Origin: Poecilobothrus nobilitatus | Lineage: Eukaryota > Arthropoda > Insecta > Diptera > Dolichopodidae | Reading direction: 5' to 3' | Length of the DNA: 64,000 nt | Assembly (NCBI GenBank): GCA_947095535.1 | Contig: OX352773.1 | Coordinates: forward strand, 89,624,670 to 89,688,669 | Shown: one piece after another, positions 48,701 to 61,500 of the stretch | Layout of the letters: each line of letters opens with the position of its first letter | Numbering within the stretch: the first letter of the stretch is position 1 | Position numbers and translations under genes: made by a program | Notes under the pieces: model-generated | Told to the model about the DNA's origin: nothing | What the model saw: the letters and a program-made list of their open reading frames with translations, nothing else | Database searches by the model: none

Positions 48701-51011
48701 AAAATAATTTTATTAAAAAAAAAAATTATTATAACCCAATTAAATTAAAAGCCATATAAAAAAAAAATATTAGAAAAAAAAAAAAAAAAAAATAAGGATT
48801 ATAAAAAAAAAACAAAAAAAAAATTAAAAAAAAAATGCTTCAATTTCATAGCTTTAATTTTATAATACCTTTTTTTTTCAATTATTTATATAAAAAAAAA
48901 AAAAAAATAAAAAAAAAAGTATTTTTAACTTTTTACTTACCACTTGTAATTTACTTTTTATTTCATTTTTGAATCTGAAAAAAAAAAAAAAAAAAAAAAA
49001 AAACAAAAAAAAAAAAAAGAATTTAAGGCTAAGTTTAGCCTTTCAGATTCTTAAGACGATTATTAGAAAAAAATTGAAGCGTATTTTGGTTTAACAAAAA
49101 AAAAATATCTCTTAAACTCGTTTTTAAATATACAAATTTTTACAAAAGTAAAACCCATTCTAAATTACATTTTAATTATTAATATTAAAAACTTATATAA
49201 TTTAAAATTAATTAAATTATAATTAAAGTTCAATTAGAATGATATTTTATTTTCGATTATTGAAAAATTCAAATTGAACTTAAAAGAAAAACCCAAAAAT
49301 TAAAAACCCCCATTTTATTATATTTACATATACGTATACTATACTTAATACTATATGTACATATTATATAGTATAGATATAACGTAAACTTACTTACATG
49401 CATTTATATTTTAATTATTTCGATAATTTTTTAAGTTGAATACATGTGCAAATTTAACTTTTACATTTTCAAATTTATATAAATTTTCTAATCTAATTTT
49501 CATTTTTCGAAGTTTTTATGTTAGAAAGATTCAGTTCATTAGTAAACAATAAATTGAATTCTTTGATTTTCGAAATAATAAAAACAATATTTTTTAATTA
49601 TTACAATATAAAGTCACAGCCTTGACTAAAATCAAGTTTATTTAGAACATTTTTTGACTTTAATATATATTGCATTTATTATTCGCTTAATTCTTCTATT
49701 TAAGTTTGACCATGATGGTACAACAAAAAAAAAAACGTTCTACATTATTATTTACAGCTTGTTGTAATTTCCAAGTTCTTTACAATTTGGATACACATGT
49801 AAAAAACAAAAAAAGAAAATTGTCCAAATAAATTGCTTTTTTTTTTTTTTTTTTTTTGAAAGAATTTAATCTTGTTTTTCTATAATAAAAAAAACTTTCG
49901 CAAACAAACAGAGTTAGAACAACATTGAAATTTATTTTGTTCATAATAAAATTTTAGGTTTATGTATAAATGTCGTCAATGTTTCGCATGAAGTTGATTT
50001 ATTTTCAGTTCTAAATTTTCTTATCACGTTTATAAAATTTATTTTTCATCAAAATTAATGATAGGAATATTATAAATAAATCACTATAGATAAAATAATT
50101 TATTTTTGATATATGTAAATAATAATATTATTAGGTGAAGAACTAATTGAAGAAAATAAAGATAAATAAGTTACTTTATAAATACAAGACTGCAAAATAA
50201 TTTTTATTGACATTTTAAATATATCTGCATTCTGCAATAAGAATAATTTTGAAAATGTCACTATGTATCAAGATTGTCAGTATTAAATGGTATAATATGA
50301 AATGTACATATTGTACATTTGTATGTTAAAAGAAAAAAGATTCCAATAAAAATCCAATTTGCACACGATTTTCTTATGTAATCAATCCTGTTTTTAAATG
50401 CTTGTTCAATAATTATTTTAATATTTTATTTAAATAATTCAATAAAAATAATAAATTATTAAAAGTTCCGCGTAAACCGAATTTTTAGTGTAAGAGAAAA
50501 GAGGAGAAAAAAAAAAAAAAAAACAAAAAAAAATATTCACATCATTCATTCATCAATTATATATTTTTATTGACTCCCAGAAAAAAAAAAAAAAAAAAAT
50601 TTTAATAATTTTTAATTTTTTTTTTAAGATACATTAAATTTATATATATATATTTTTTTTTTTTCAAACATTTTACTTTTTTTTTTTTTGTTATATTAAT
50701 TTTAATCATTTTTTAATGATAAGATTTTTATTAAGTCATTTAAAAATTCATAATATTTAAATATTATATAAGAATGCAAAAATTATGCATTAAAAAAAAA
50801 AAAAAAAAAAAAACTATTAAATATTTGAGTTTTATATATATTATGTATGTATATAATATATATATGTATGTTATATTGTATTAATTTCCTCTGAAGATTT
50901 ACGATTATTTCATTAATAACCCAAATTAAATGAAAAAATGCAAAACGATTTGTTATTTTTCTTATTCTTGAATTGGATTCAATTAAAAATTGCATTTTTT
51001 CAATTTTTATA

Positions 51012-51060
<49 letters not shown>

Positions 51061-52292
51061 TATTAACTAAATTTTTTAAAGAGATTAGAAGTTTTTTAAA
51101 TGGTTTATATGTTAATTAATTTTTTTTTTCATTTTTTTTTGTATTTTTATTTTTTTTTTATTTTTGTTTTTGTAATGTTAATTTTCAATATATCTTAATT
51201 ATTCTAAAATCCAAATGTAAATTTAATTATTAATTTATTAATATTATATAATATATATATGTATATTATTTTTAATTAATTATTGTAATTATTTTGTTGT
51301 AAAGATAAATTTATCCAAAAAAAAAATTAATTTAAAACATTATTTGTAATCTGTACCTTTTATTTAAATATCAATTCCAAAATCCTTAACAAAATTTTGT
51401 CGATTCAATCTTAAATTATGGTATACGACCCTTTAGTTAAGAAAAATGAAGTATTGCTCCGTTTAAGCGTTCACATTTGAATTTTTATAATATACTCTAA
51501 AATGCCACACATGAATGATTCCCCAACAATTAAAAATAAAACTTTCTTGCAAAATAAGAAAAAAAAAATATGCTTTCGTATTCACAAAAAGATTTGTTTT
51601 TATATCACTAAAGTCGGAACATTTATGAATGTGTACACGATAAATTTTCCTATCTCTTATTTAGAAACATCAAATTTTGAGTTCACAAAATGCGTTAAAT
51701 ATTTTTTTTTCCTTATAAGTTGTAGTATTTCCTTATCATTCCTCATTGCTTCTCAAATAACACTTGTCCCATACAAATTATCATTTAAAAAAAGTCAATA
51801 CCTATACCAAGTTTATCGTAAATTGATTACGTCGATTTTAATTTTACTATAGAAATTATTAATTTTCCATTGAAAATACATTTTTTTTTTGCTGTTTTTC
51901 ATTTTTGATTTCGAAATTGCATAAAAATCGACTTCATAATGAATTTTATTGATTATACAGTTCTTAATATGATTTTAAAACAATTTTCTTAAAACTATAC
52001 ATTATTTATGGGTGTATAACGATATTTCTAGATTGAATCGATAATCCGGAATATTTTTTTTGTTGAATAATTTTATAAGAAATTTCAAAATATAGAATTT
52101 AATAATATTTAAATAAAAAATTTTAATAAAATAACACCATTACATTATTTATAATATAGATAAAAAAAAATAATACGAAATAAAGATATATTGGAGTAGT
52201 TAATAAAAAAAAAAAAAAAATTAAAATGTCATATTTTTCATTTCATATTTTTGATTGAAATTATTTTGCTTTTTTTTTTTAATCCTATGCTC

Positions 52293-52325
<33 letters not shown>

Positions 52326-53335
52326 GAAAATATTAAGTATTTTCCTTTTTTTATTTTATTTATTTTTTTTTTTTTTGTTTAAGCTGTAGTTAGTTATAGC
52401 GATTCGTGAATTGCCTACGTAAATTTTTTATATCCCAGCGTAGACCAAAATAATTTTAGTATAATTTCGTTACAAAACAAGCTTAGTTTTAAATCATAAC
52501 ATTTTAACACACTTAATCTTAACATACAATAGAAAATTAATTTAATTAATCTCCCGAACCGGGATAAATTTTTCTGAACAGAGTGCCAATTCTTCAAAAT
52601 GAAGGGAAAGTTTCTCTGAAATATTACATTTCATTCCTTTATTATTCGATTTATTATTTAAAACAAAAAAAAAAAACGTATTCAATTTAAGCATCGCTAT
52701 ATAAATTCAATCCTAATGACTTCTACTTAACAAAAATTATTAAAAAAAAAAAAATTAATTTAATATTTAAACTTTTGCTTCATAATTTTTTTTTTTAGAG
52801 CAGTTTTGGCAAAAAAATTGTATTGTCTGCCCATTTTCTATTCAAATCTTGTTTTTTTGATTGCATTTTATTTAAAGGATCTTAAAAGTACCGCTAAAGT
52901 TCTTTATATTTTATGCAAATATTCTTAAAATATTTTTTTTCTAGTATATTTCTTAAAATTTAGTACTTAAAAAAAACTGTTACCATTCATATTTATCAAT
53001 TCGTCAATAATGTACGTAACTCTTAAACTTAATGTTATATCTTAAGAGATTACATACTTAAAAAAAAAAAAAAAAGAAATACATTTATGAATTTAAAGAA
53101 CAATAGTGCACCCAAATCTACTCTAATTTTTATTAAATTTTGTAATCAATTATTTTTTTTAATTCTGAATTATTCATTCATTTTATTTTACTTATTTTAT
53201 TTTTGTTTTCAATTTGATTTTTCCTGTTTTTTTTTTTTTACAGTAGTGGTAAGTAAAATTTATTTTTTTATTCCTTTTTTTTAATTTTTTTTTTTTCTAC
53301 ATAAATATGTATTTTTGCATTATTTATGTACGTAT

Positions 53336-53367
<32 letters not shown>

Positions 53368-53414
53368 ATATTATTACACAGTTATATAAATAAGACATAT
53401 TTAAGGTCAATTAA
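37374..53414. other. 16-kb AT-rich gene desert with homopolymers and (AT)n arrays
   Basis: No gene, RNA gene or recognisable transposon. Notable tracts are poly(T) 38195-38219, (AT)n 45202-45230 and ~45709-45738, poly(A) 48978-49003, (AT)n 51014-51058 and poly(A) 52293-52321. A less skewed island spans ~46500-48330. It lies 3' of Sxl on the transcript strand, so part could be Sxl 3' UTR. Confidence 0.6.
51014..51058. repeat. (AT)n microsatellite, 45 nt
   Basis: An uninterrupted TA dinucleotide run, among the longest in the window. Confidence 0.95.
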
Positions 53415-53796
53415 CACTATAACGACGAAAAGTGACAACGCCATAAAGTGAACGCAATGTGAAAGTACGGCAAAATATTTCTGTTCATACAATGTGCATT
53501 GAAAATATTTTTTAAAGGAATTTAAAATCTTTCTGTAATATTTTTAAAAAATTTTTGAGAATTTATTTGAATTTTTAAAAATAAAGCATTTCCACGTGTA
53601 TATGGATAATTTTTATATTGGAATTGAGTTGAAATAAACTATACCTATTTGGAAAAATTTTAATAAACTTGTTCTGTTTTATTTTTAAAGTTAAAAATTT
53701 TATTAATTTGAAAAAATTTTTTTTTGCATGTCGTTATTGCCATCCTGTATGAATATACGTGTTCACTTCATGTCATCGTCACGTGCCGTTATTGTG
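53415..53796. mobile_element. 382-bp inverted-repeat element (MITE-like)
   Basis: The left end CACTATAACGACG...GTGACAACGCCATAAAGTGAACGC pairs with a right end that reads, reversed, CACAATAACGGCACGTGACG then ACATGAAGTGAACACG. The arms are ~40 bp and diverged. The superfamily and target duplication are unclear. Confidence 0.55.
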
Positions 53797-55052
53797 AAAA
53801 TCGATCTTTAACTTTTTGTTTTTAAACTTTTAATATTTAAATTTAAGTGGAAAAAAAAAAACACAATTAAAAATTTTATTTAAAAAAAAATGACTTGGTT
53901 AAGCTTTAAAAAGAAATTAATTATATTTTAAAAATTCCTTAATTATTTTAAAGAGATGAAAAAAAAAAATTTCACAAAAGAACAAAAAAAAAATTTTAAA
54001 TAATTATAATTAACTCAAATTATATTAGCAAAAAAAAAAAAAACATATTTTCATTATATAATGTTATAATAAAAAAGTATATAAATTAAAATAATTATTT
54101 CAAAAAAAAGTTTATTTTAAAATGAAAAAAAAAAAGAAATTATTCACTACATTTTTATAATTATATATTTAAGCTTTTGGTGGTTAATGATGGTGGTTGA
54201 TTTCGTTTTCTATTATTTTTCATTTAAATATGAATTACTTTTTTATTGTAGTATATAATATGTAGTATAGATATTTATTTTTTATATATTATAAATATAT
54301 AATTTTACATTGAAATTGGAATTATTGGTCGGTCGTTGCTTACTAGTTTTTGAGGAAAAAATAACAAAAAAAAAATGTTATTTAACCCTTTCTTTTCATT
54401 TGAAAATACATAGTATAAAAATCCCATTGAGGTTTTAATTAAATATTGCCTTTTAAATAAGACTAAGACTAGTACAGAAGTTAAGGTACAGATGATTTTT
54501 TTTAGGATTATATAGAATATGTTTCTCAGAAATTCAGAAAAGATTGTAAACTTTTGTAAAAGTCAAAAAAATCAAAACAAATTTTTTCGTAAATATTCTA
54601 TAGATTAATTTTAAAGTTATTATATAAATTATAATTTAAATTTAATAAAATAAAAAATGGGAAGTGAAAGGGTTAAATATCCTTTTTGTCGAAGAAGAAA
54701 ATTATTAATTATCTTTAATAGTATTTAATACACATAATATATATATTTTTTTTTACTATAGATATATAAATACATTCATATATTTTATATATATATATAA
54801 ATATATATATATAGATACATATTATGTTACAAATGTAACTATATATGGATGTATATGCAGAGATAATAATATATCTGTTATTTAGTATATATATATATAG
54901 TTTGTAGTTTATTTTGTTTTTTTTTATTATTGATTGTAAAGTTTTTTTTTATTCTCAAAATTTGATTTTTTTTTTGTTTTTTTCAAAATATATTATTTTG
55001 ATTTTTTTGTTATTATTTTTTGTTGTTATTTTCTTTTTCAAAAATATTATAT
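53797..55052. other. Region 3' of Sxl, possible 3' UTR
   Basis: AT-rich; no coding feature. On the Sxl transcript strand this directly follows the stop codon. Confidence 0.5.
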
Positions 55053-55296
55053 TTATAGGTAGTTCGGATTGTATGGATGAACTTTTTTGAAAAAAGTAAT
55101 TTTTTGTCTACCTCTGTGCATAATATTGTTGTACATAGGTGTTTGTAGACCACCACCTTGACCCCCCATATATATGTGAGCTTTTTGTTTACCGTGTTCT
55201 TCAGCGACACGAACTGTTAATGGTTGCATACCACCTTCAGGAATTACATTATTTAAAGCTGATATAGCTTCTTGAGCCTCTTCACGCTTATTAAAT
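55053..55296 (-). CDS. Sxl: Sxl terminal exon, end of RRM2 and C-terminal tail
   Basis: The first base completes the Arg codon of RNP1; then [22 protein letters not shown] and AEEHGK finish RRM2. The tail is Gly-rich (MGGQGGG), followed by a basic MHRGR motif and HPY near the C terminus, as in other fly Sxl proteins. The stop is TAA at 55053-55055. A stronger-looking acceptor (12 U then AG) sits 35 nt upstream but would shift the frame. Confidence 0.93.
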
Positions 55297-58200
55297 CTAT
55301 ATTATTAAAAAAATAAATTATATACTTCAGGCTAAAAAAAAAAAATTTTTATAACAAAATTATTAAATTGTTTACCTTACAAACGCAACTCCTCGTGGTT
55401 TGCCAGTCAATTTATCTCTTAAAATATTCTTTTGTACAATTTGCCCATACTTTCCGAATATAATATCTAATTGATCTTCAGTTATTGTACGTGGAAGATT
55501 TGTTACATATAAATTAGTATCCTTAAGACAATCTCCACCGGGTCTTGCATATGAAACCTATATTTTTTATTTTTTATTTTTTTTTAATTATTTTCTTTTT
55601 TTCTTTTTTTGAATTTAATAATTTAATATTATACAAGTGTTTAGTATGGAATAGCAAACCCTTACATTACTAACTATAGATAACTATACACTAATAAAAA
55701 TATTTAGAACTCTAGAATTTCAAATCCATTATAATAATATGTCGCTGTTAGCAGAACTTTTAAAAATTTTTTAAATTACCGTAAATAAAATATATTTTTA
55801 ATGTTTTTAATTTTGTGCCTGACAAATACTACCAATAATTTAATTAAATTTAATAAAATATATCGTGATATACATTGAAAATTTAAATTGTTACCAGAAA
55901 TAAAAATAATCTTAATATACGTATACTCTTTCTTAATAAAATTCATATGTAATTTTGGCGTCATACGACGTAATTTATCTCCTAAGAATAATTATTAAGC
56001 GCAACTTTTATTTTATTTAAATAATTCATAAACAATCATAAAACAGAAAGAAAATTTTTATATATTTAGAATAATATATAAACTTTATTATTGCTATTTG
56101 AATTTAGTTAAAATAAATTTAAAAATATTTTTTTTTATTACTTATACAGCAGCCATCAAAAAAGAAATATACATTCCAAAAATAATATTTTTAAAGAAAA
56201 ACTAAAGAAAAAAAATAAAAAAGAAAAATTAAGGAGAAAAAAAAACAGGAAAACAACCCTGAAGGATTTTTATGTACTATTTATTATACTTTCTTTTTTT
56301 TTTTTTGCTGTAGTGATTTGCTATTGTTTATTTTTTTTTCGTTTTTTCTTACTTTTTAAATCTTTATTGTTATTTGGATATACATTTTTGTGTTTGTAAA
56401 TGCAATATCTCAATAACATTTTTTTTTTTTCGTTTTTAAATAATTTAATTTTTAGTATTTTCAATTTTCAACATTATTTCGTTTTAATTTTTTTTAAAGA
56501 ACTTAGCTGGGTAATGCTGCTGTTAACATAATACTATAGATAATACATATTATATAGAAATAGAATCAGTATTTTATTTAATATTGTTAAAAAGAATATA
56601 CATTATACAAAAAGAAACTTATACATTATCTGCACCTACACAAAAAATATAAAAGATTTGTTTTTTTGTTGAAAGTAAAAGAATCTGGTCTCATTTTAAA
56701 ATTACCTATTAAAAAAAAAAAATTAATTTTGTGCCTAATACTAGTATATTTATTATAAAAATAGGATAAGTACCAACAATTCCATTACAAATATAAATAT
56801 GAACATAAAATGTTAAAAATTTATATATATATATATATATACATATATATACATAATTCTAGCGAAATATATATATACATATATATATATAAAAAAAAAA
56901 ACGAATATTTAAAATAGAAGAAAACCTTAAGCGGCTTTCAAATCAACAGTATCGATTTTTCTTTTATTTTTATATTGAGATAATAATTAAAGAAAAACAT
57001 AGAAAAAAAAAAAGAAAAAAGGAAAATGCACTTGGAAAACTCACATTCATTGAACTGAAAGTTTTCGCGGTAATAACAAAAGTATATACAAAAAAAAAAA
57101 TTTCCAAACAAAATTATTATTAATTATATGGTGTACTATCGATTGAAAATAAATATATTATATATAAAAATTTGATATATTTATGGATTTTTGAACTAGT
57201 ACGATTTCCCTGTTCAAGATTTCCACCTTTATTATTTCCTATATATATATATATATATTTTAATAAAAAAAAAACATTAAATAATTACCTTGACTTTGAA
57301 CGAAAATTGTTTTATGTGAAAAAGACTTCCTATACTAATAATAATATTGTTTGTTTTAAGATTATTTTATAAAAAAAAATATAAAAAGAATATTGTTTTT
57401 CTTTTATTTTTAATGAGGTAATTTGTCGAAATGGAAATTTAAACATTTTTTTTAATGATCCTATAAAATATTTTAGATGTATATAAAGGATATTTTGATA
57501 AACTGGCAACACCGCTTCAATTAGTTAAGAGACAAAGAAAAGAGATATGTAAAGCCATAAGTTCCTTATATGCAGTCATTCATTAAAATTCACCTTATGT
57601 AACTTGGAAGAAAAAACTTATGTTTTAAAAATCTAATCCAATTGATTTAACAATTAGGTCATTAATTGTATTGTTTCGGACAGCAATATTGACAAACTCA
57701 AATTGAGCGCTTAATAGTTTTTACCATATAAAAACGAAAAGAAATGGAAGCAAATTTTATTTTAAACTTTTAATTATATGTATTAAAACCATACGTATAC
57801 CATTGATGATTTACAATATTGTATGTATCTACCAATTAAATACAATTTGTATTGATAATTCTAATTTTCATTCAAAAGAAATTTAATGGTTAGATTTAAC
57901 TGTGTTAATTATTGCAAAAAAAAAAAAAAAAAAAAAAACTTACCTTTAATCGTTTAGTTCGTACTGTGATACCATTTAGACTTTTAATTGCTCTTATTGC
58001 ATCTGCATCATTACAAAAATCAACAAATGCATAACCAAAACTGTAACCAGTCTATATAAAATTAAAATCATTTTGTAATATTATATATTATATATACAAG
58101 TAAAAAAAAAAAAAAAAAAAAAAAACAAAAACAAATGAGAATAAAATAAAATTTAAAAACAAAACAAATATTATAAAAATACCTTCAAGTCTCTCATTAT

Positions 58201-58536
58201 TCGACATGTATTTATTGGACCAATTGTCCTAAATAATGAATATAATTCACGATCTTGCATGTCCTGTGGTAAATAGTTAACAATTAAATTAGTTCCACTA
58301 CAACCAACTGGTGGTGGTCCATTTCCCATACCACCACCTGGCCCGGCCAAATTACTTGTACTTGATGCCATATGACCCATTTGACCTAATGCATTATTAG
58401 CTTGGAAATCATTATACATTCCGCGACTACTTCTTTGCGGTCCGCCAAACATACCTGGTCCTGGACCACCAAAACCTGCACCAGCTGGATATGACGATGT
58501 AAAATCTGTGTCCTGTGGTGAAAACGCATATCGTGA
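55053..58536 (-). CDS. Sxl: Sex-lethal (Sxl) RNA-binding protein, four exons found, 5' coding exon missing
   Basis: Seen: exons at 58536-58183, 58051-57944, 55557-55376 and 55296-55053 join in phase (354+108+182+244 nt) into 295 codons plus stop. The N-terminal part starts [10 protein letters not shown], then a Gly/Pro-rich linker, then RRM1 with RNP2 LIVNYLP and RNP1 [13 protein letters not shown]2 follows with RNP2 LYVTNLP and RNP1 PRGVAFVRF, then [15 protein letters not shown] and a tail with MHRGR and HPY. Known: this is the fly Sxl architecture. The protein binds U-rich RNA and controls splicing and translation; outside drosophilids it is generally not the sex switch. Odd: an in-frame TGA lies just upstream of the first exon, so the initiator must come from an upstream exon or from the internal Met at 58452. 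The RRM2 exon acceptor is preceded by purines. Identification is near certain; the 5' end is unknown. Confidence 0.96.
55376..55557 (-). CDS. Sxl: Sxl exon, RRM2 core
   Basis: 182 nt, phase 0 in and phase 2 out. It encodes VSYARPGG, the inter-RRM linker, RNP2 [11 protein letters not shown] and most of RNP1 (PRGVAFV). The 2.4-kb intron upstream ends TATAG after an A-rich rather than pyrimidine-rich stretch on the transcript strand. Confidence 0.95.
55558..57943. other. 2.4-kb Sxl intron between the RRM1 and RRM2 exons
   Basis: AT-rich. A minus-strand segment at ~57185-57238 follows an (AT)nAG acceptor and is locally less AT-rich; it could be a cryptic exon, without homology support. No other feature. 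Confidence 0.4.
57916..57938 (-). promoter_or_regulatory. 23-nt poly(U) directly after the 5' splice site of the RRM1 exon
   Basis: On the transcript GUAAG is followed by 23 uridines. U-runs at this position can recruit TIA-1/Rox8-type factors or Sxl itself. The homopolymer-rich background makes the functional reading uncertain. Confidence 0.35.
57944..58051 (-). CDS. Sxl: Sxl exon, second half of RRM1
   Basis: 36 codons, phase 0 at both ends, beginning [12 protein letters not shown] (RNP1) and ending RTKRLK. The donor AAG/GTAAG is followed at once by 23 uridines on the transcript. The acceptor ends TATATAG. The upstream intron is only 131 nt. Confidence 0.95.
58102..58132 (-). promoter_or_regulatory. 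Candidate Sxl-type U-rich site in the 131-nt RRM1 intron
   Basis: The transcript reads UUUGUUUUUG followed by 24 uridines about 50 nt before the acceptor. Interrupted U-runs with G match the known Sxl binding preference, so autoregulation is possible. Confidence 0.35.
58183..58536 (-). CDS. Sxl: Sxl exon with N-terminal linker and first half of RRM1
   Basis: 118 codons, phase 0 at both ends. The acceptor is an AATTTCAG and the donor is AAG/GTATTT. It encodes [12 protein letters not shown], a Gly/Pro/Met-rich low-complexity linker, then [14 protein letters not shown] and the RRM1 segment ending CRIMRDLK. The start is fixed by homology to the fly Sxl segment that follows the first coding exon. 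Confidence 0.93.
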
Positions 58537-61500
58537 CTGAAATTTTCAAAGAATTTGAACTTGGACGCGATTGCATTTTGAAAGCTTTTCTATTTTTTTT
58601 TTTTGATTTTTGTGGTGTTTGTTTTTTTTTTTTTTTATTAAATTTTGTATTGTTTTGTATTTTTTTTTTTATAATAATAAAAGAATTTGCGAAAAAGGAG
58701 TTGTAATCTTTTTCTTTTTAAAAGATTTCAAAAAAAAACAACAACGAAAAAACAAAGAATTTAATGGTAAAGTAAAATCAATAACAAGTTCAAATTTCAA
58801 AATTTTAAAAAGGGGCACTACTTTTTTTTTTAAATGTAAATATAATTAAAAAAAAAGTTAAGAAATTTGGAATTCAACAGATTTAAAATTATAAAACTGC
58901 TTTAACTACTTTGGAATAAAAAAGTTTTCAAGTTTTCTGCGTGTGGGTGTAGTGAAAATTTCATAATGTATATGATGTACTTATGTGATATTTAAGGACT
59001 AAAACATTATTCATTTTTTTTTTTATTCAAATAAATGATTAACGGTAAGTTAGTAAAAAGTGATTTAATATAATTTATAAAATAAAATTTAATTTTAATA
59101 CCGTTACTAGTTTTAGTACTTAAAGCTTTAACTTTTAAGGAATATTGTGTATATTATTGTATTTGTTATGTTAAAATTAAAAAATAATTAGAATTTTTTA
59201 TTATTAAGAAATTAGAAAGAAATTGAATAAAAATATTTATGCAAGAATTCTAATTAAAAAATAGAATAGAACCTAGTATAGATATATAAATACTTAATTA
59301 ATTTTTTTTTTTTTTGAAGTAAAATTGTATGCCATAAACAAACAATTTTGATTAAATACAATGAACATCCTTTCAAATAATAAATAAATAATGATGCAAT
59401 AACGTGGTAAATCTAATGGATACATAATTCTCTTCATTAGAGGAGATAAAAGACAATTCTCATCTGAAGTTTGAAGTTTTCTCATTTCTTTCTTCTTGTT
59501 TTTTTTTTTTTTTTTTAGATTTATAATAATGAAAAAGAATTGTGAGAGTAAGGAATAAGGATGCGACATTACGTATCATAGGCCATTAAACTTTTAAGTA
59601 TATATAGGCATATATTTGCCACTCCAAAAAAATTAAATTGCAAAATTTAAAAAAACTTTTTAAATTTTTTTAAATAAATTCTAAGTTTATTTTAGTAAAT
59701 TAAAAAGAAATATTGTCATCCGAAAGTGAAGTTTTAAATCTACCAAAATATACTTGCAAAAATGAAAATAATCATAAGTCAGTCAGTCGAAAAGGCAAAT
59801 TTTTTGAAAATAAAATTGTTAAGCATACAATTAATACTTTTAGTTAAAAAATTATTTAAATATTTTTCTTTACTAGACAAGAAATAAAAAATCAAAATTA
59901 TAAATAATAAAATTTAACAAAATTGAAAAACTGAACCCCTTAAAATTAAAAAACAAAAAATTAATTTTGTTTAAATAAAGTAAACTCTTGAATTTAAACA
60001 ATTCCTTTTAGTCTTCTTAGTCAAGAATTTTAAAAAAAATCATGAAAATTATTTGCTTATTTTCTTGTTTTAACTGTGAGATGGTAACATATACGCTTAA
60101 GAATGTCAATATAATAAAAGAATGCACGTTGTATTTTGTGAGCTCTACATTTCAGAAAATCGAAAATAAAAATAATATTAAATATTTTTAATAACATTAT
60201 AATATTCAATTTGAATGAAAAATATTTAGTATAAATTTTACAAAAAGTTTTTTTTTTAATTATCGGAAACGGCCATACCTTATATTATAAACCACCTTTA
60301 TAGAATAAAAAAAAAAAAAAATTGAGAAAATTTTCTGATTCCAAATTCAAAGTAAATATTAATTTATACCATTCTTAAAACTCAGATTTACAAAATTAAA
60401 TAATAACTAACTAGTCAATAAGTTTTTGATAGATTTTTTTTTTTCGACGAAGTCTTTTGAGATTATCTAAATATTAAAAAAAAAAAAAAAAACAAAGAAA
60501 TAGCCACTTTTACTTTCTCTTTCAAAATAATTTAAAAAATTTTTATTTCTTAAAATTTTTAATCTAAATATACAAAATTTTTCTATTAAATGTATCCGAA
60601 AGAACGATTTTAGAACGATAATATAATATGTATGTAAATATTATATTCATTGATTTTTCATTTCGGTAAAAGTTCGAAAGCTTTAAAACATGCAATTTCT
60701 GTATTTATTTTCTTTTTTTCTTTATACGGAAAACAAAATTCATTATAACTTACTTTAAAATTATTTTTAATTTATTTAAAAAATTATTATTTAATATATT
60801 ATTTTTTTAATTTTATTTTAATTTTAAAAATAAAATTATTTCAAAAGGATCAAAAAAAATTCTAAACAAAAAAATTTGAAATATATTTGTGTACTGAAGA
60901 AGCTGCTGAAAAACCTCTAGAAAAATACAAAAAAAAATAAAACATCCAAGTTTTATTTTAAGGGTACATATATATAATTTAATACATACACAAATAAATT
61001 GTATGTGTATGTACATTATACACAAATAAATTGTATGTGTATGTATATTAAAAGTATAAAATTTAAAGAGAAATACGAGTTTATTTAAATGAAAAATTGA
61101 AAAATTCATTATAATGTGAATTTACGCATGTCCGTTTTACAAATACCTACATAATAAATATGAAAAAAAAATACAAATGTAAACGACAATTGTACGAGCC
61201 TAGGTTTAAAAATTATGAATTCTTTTATATTTTATACTTTTTGAGTTAATTTTTTTAATTGAGTTACAATAAACGTTCAATCGTTTAATTTTTACTTTCT
61301 CTTAAAATGCCAATTTCCAGAGTTTTTAATTTTAAATCCTTCTGATAATAATTTTGTTACAAATATATTTTAAATAAGTACATATTTAAATTTAAAAAAA
61401 AAATAATTGTAATTTTTCAAAAATTATGTTAAATCTATTAATGTTTTAAGATTAAGTGTCTATATTTTAAATTTTGAAATTTTTAATAAAATTTTAAAAG

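Noticed and set aside
51502..51852. 116-codon plus-strand frame
   Set aside because: Composition follows the AT background (Phe/Ile/Lys/Ser-rich), no domain, and no conserved start context.
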